Assembly: GCA_947652115.1 (NCBI GenBank) | Contig: OX393563.1 | Span: 30,503,571 to 30,567,570 of the forward strand | Length of the DNA: 64,000 nt | Source of the DNA: Blastomussa wellsi | Taxonomy: Eukaryota > Cnidaria > Anthozoa > Scleractinia > Plerogyridae | Direction: 5' to 3' | Translations under genes and position numbers: made by a program | Shown: piece by piece, positions 59,246-64,000 of the stretch | How the letters are laid out: every line of letters starts with the position of its first letter | How positions within the stretch are numbered: the stretch's first letter is position 1 | Notes under the pieces: generated by a model | What the model saw: only the letters and a program-made list of their open reading frames with translations | Database searches by the model: none | Told to the model about the DNA's origin: nothing

Positions 59246-61562
<2,317 letters not shown>

Positions 61563-61963
61563 TAGATATTTTACTGACAAGTTTGTTATCAAGAAGCTTG
61601 ATGTCTTCTCGCCTTAAGCTTGTTCCCAGAGGGAGATTAGGCAGAGAAGGCCATAATTCTGACAGTTGTAGCCCCATCCCTCAGGGAGTACCCCCCTCCC
61701 CCCGGGCCCATCCTTTTCCACCTGTGCAGGATCATGGAAGGAATACATCTGACATACTTCTGATTAATAATCAATCAAACATTATCACATGATGCAATGC
61801 ACTCCAGGTCGAATCTGGCATGTACAGTCAACACTTCTGTATGTGGTCACATCCAATAAGCAGACACTTGGTGCCTGCTCCTGGCCACATACAATTAAGT
61901 AAGTGAACACTTTTTCAGAAGAATGCCTGGTTAAAACAAGTGTATCTGTTGAGTGTAAATTCT

Positions 61964-62210
61964 GTGTACGAGCCTAGTGGCCCACCAGGCCGGAGCTTAT
62001 CCCAGTTTTCTTAACATGAAGTGACTAAGAGTATTTGTACTGCCCCTGGATGGAATGCTAGTCCATAGCAGTGTTACCTGCAGCATCAAATTAACTTGTA
62101 CCCATTTATACACCTTGGTGAAGAGAGGGGCGCTAAGAACAGAACACATGGCCTTAGTCAAGGCTCGAACCAGTTCAACCATGAATCCAGTGCCATAACC
62201 ATTGCCTGAT
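61964..62210 (-). repeat. Degenerate copy of the same SINE family
   Basis: Minus-strand relative of the 32364 SINE: ATACGAGCCTAGTGG-like tail, TGGAATGCTAGTCC and GGCTCGAACC (B-box complement) match the family. Lies in the first recognised DCAF12 intron; another partial copy is near 63160-63265. Confidence 0.65.
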
Positions 62211-62763
62211 TTCAAACCGAGGGGGACAAGTCAACAAATTATGGAATAAGCAGCTATTGAACCACATAGTCAGAAAGTGTACACCAAGCTTTACAACATC
62301 CCCAAGTTTGATGTTAATAGACCCAATATTAAGCGAGATACAGCTACATGTAGTTAAAAACGTCAAAATTTATAATGAAATGTATGGCCATCCGGATGCT
62401 GCGTCCGGATTACCAAACATTTCTTTGTAATTTTGACGTATTTAAATGGCTGTATTTCAGTCAAAACTAGCCCGATTAACACCAAACCTGGGGATTTTGT
62501 AAATCTCGGTGTTCTCTTTCTGACTTTGTGGATCAATAGTTGCTAATCCCATAATGAACAGACTCGTACCTAGTCCCTTTCGGTGTTAAATCAGGCAATT
62601 GGGCCTACTGTACCTGCCATATATTTGGTTAATAATAAACCCCTTGATTTATTGCTCACCTCTCAGAGGTTTATGTCCTGAGACAAATACCTTACATTCT
62701 GGATTTAATCATGCAGTTCTATCTACATGTAATGTTGACTTAATTCACTGTATCTCTCAATAG

Positions 62764-62970
62764 CTTCTTGTTCTGGGCATGATGTCAGGCTGGAGTTTCT
62801 CAATTCCAGTTTTAGAAGGAAGTCCTAACAGTGAGACTCCTGAATTCAACTGTGGGATACACAGCATTGAAATAAGCCCTTCAAGAACATTTTTAGCAAC
62901 AAGTGGTCAAAACCCAAATCATTTGGCAGTGTACAGATTACCTACATTTGATCCAATATGTGTAGGAGAG
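62764..62970 (+). CDS. DCAF12: DCAF12-like gene, second recognised exon
   Basis: 207 nt, phase 0-0. It starts [20 protein letters not shown] and contains [20 protein letters not shown] followed by [19 protein letters not shown], clearly homologous to human DCAF12 (CGIHAIELNPSRTLLATGG, then NPNSLAIYRLPTLDPVCVG). It covers the first WD40 repeat. The acceptor is AATAG and the donor GTAGGT. Confidence 0.93.
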
Positions 62971-63159
62971 GTAGGTACAGTGTGTAATGTAGTTGTGCTG
63001 ATCAACATTATGAGTGAAGCTAACTGTATATATTATGCAAAGAGCTGTACATACCTCTTCCTTAAGCCTGCTGCTTGTTGACAAAGTCTGTCAGAGCAAA
63101 CAGCCCCTTGCAACTGAAGCTTGGCCCAGTTTCTGTTACATCAAATGACAAGGAGTATT

Positions 63160-63265
63160 TTAGTCTACACTTCCCTGGAATGGGATGCTAGTTTATTGCA
63201 GGGTCCCCTTTCCCCCTCCCTCTGTGTTAAATTCACCAGTATCCATGTAATATACACCTAGGTGG
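63160..63265 (-). repeat. Fragment of the same SINE family
   Basis: AATGGGATGCTAGTTTATTG and CCAGTATCCATGTAATATAC recall the body of the SINEs at 61964 and 32364. Too decayed for exact ends. Confidence 0.4.
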
Positions 63266-63693
63266 AGAAGGGCATTATAGAGTAACAGGCCTGCAAATAA
63301 TTTTTTTTCCTGTGAAGGACTTATGTCTGAATAAGTCAACCCTTTGAGCAGACAAAACTATAGTGAAAACTATGGTGAGGCCAGACATTACATGACAGAA
63401 CTCCTCGATAAAGCATTGTCAATGCAAAACATTGGCGTTTGCATTGGAAGGTGTAAAAAGTTGTTCGGACATTCTGTCCGACTACAGAGCAGATTGTATC
63501 AAACATTGGCCAATTTTGGTCAGCCATTGTCCAATGTTCGACAGTTATTTGCAAAGTAAAATGTCTTGTCCAAAAACACAACACAATGACCTTGGCAAGT
63601 GCTTGAACCAGGACTGTTTGATCCCGTGTCCAGTACACTGTGACTAAATTTTTTTAAAGTTTATTAATTTGATTTCTGCTCATTATCTTCAAG

Positions 63694-63751
63694 GGACATA
63701 GCGACTGGATATTTTCTGTGGAATGGATTGATGATTTACATTTAGCAACAG
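63694..63751 (+). CDS. DCAF12: DCAF12-like gene, third recognised exon
   Basis: 58 nt encoding GHSDWIFSVEWIDDLHLAT, leaving phase 1 at GTATTG. It matches human [20 protein letters not shown], the start of the second WD40 repeat. The gene continues beyond the right edge. Confidence 0.9.
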
Positions 63752-64000
63752 GTATTGGCCAATTCTCTCTGTGAAGCATGCTTGCAGGGAATCATGGTAT
63801 TTGTATACGAGTTAAGCGAGTGTCCTGTTATTTAATATTCAATTATGTCATCGCATTTTAAAAAAAAGTGTGGTGTCTGCAGCCAAACTGAGGATTAAGC
63901 GAAAACGATTTCGGAATTTATAGCATAACAATCTAAAAAACTGCACAAAGAAACCCAAAGAAAATATGTAGAAACAGAATTTCAATAACGGCAAACATTA

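Overview
This window comes from an animal nuclear genome, most likely a cnidarian and probably a stony coral. Genes are split into many small exons with GT-AG introns, the introns carry microsatellites, tRNA-derived SINEs and palindromic MITEs, and a Polinton/Maverick DNA transposon is present. The coral assignment is inferred from the overall style and from Polinton gene types I recall from cnidarian genomes; no sequence search was possible.

Three units fill the window. (1) From 59245 down to base 1, on the minus strand, lies an almost complete fibrillin gene. I delimit 65 coding exons. They give a signal peptide, the fibrillin unique N-terminal (FUN) segment, three EGF domains, hybrid domain 1, then 42 cbEGF-type exons separated by TB and hybrid domains. 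The order matches human fibrillin-1 as I remember it, with one extra EGF between TB1 and TB2. The last cbEGFs and the C-terminal domain lie beyond base 1. Every internal exon from exon 3 onward is a phase 1-1 module carrying one domain. (2) A 15.8-kb Polinton (10903-26724) sits in the intron between exons 47 and 48. It has 297-bp terminal inverted repeats (TIRs) and a 5-bp target duplication. Inside are a protein-primed type B DNA polymerase, a DD35E integrase, a packaging ATPase, a double-jelly-roll-type major capsid protein, a minor capsid protein and about ten accessory genes. All but one small gene look intact. (3) From 61290 to the right edge, on the plus strand, are the first coding exons of a DCAF12-like WD40 gene, head to head with fibrillin.

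The Polinton is the most unusual part. The outer 143 bp of each TIR is itself a near-perfect hairpin. The inner part of each TIR supplies the start codon and first codons of two different genes, the polymerase on the right and an F-box-like Cys-rich gene on the left, so both ends fire inward from the same promoter sequence. A 200-bp duplication has made a chimeric coiled-coil gene. A small zinc-ribbon gene has lost its start codon. I find no adenovirus-type protease gene.

Fibrillin introns hold little else: simple repeats, at least four SINE-like copies (one with an 11-bp target duplication) and several inverted-repeat MITEs (one with an 8-bp duplication). I saw no rRNA gene, CRISPR array or genuine tRNA gene.
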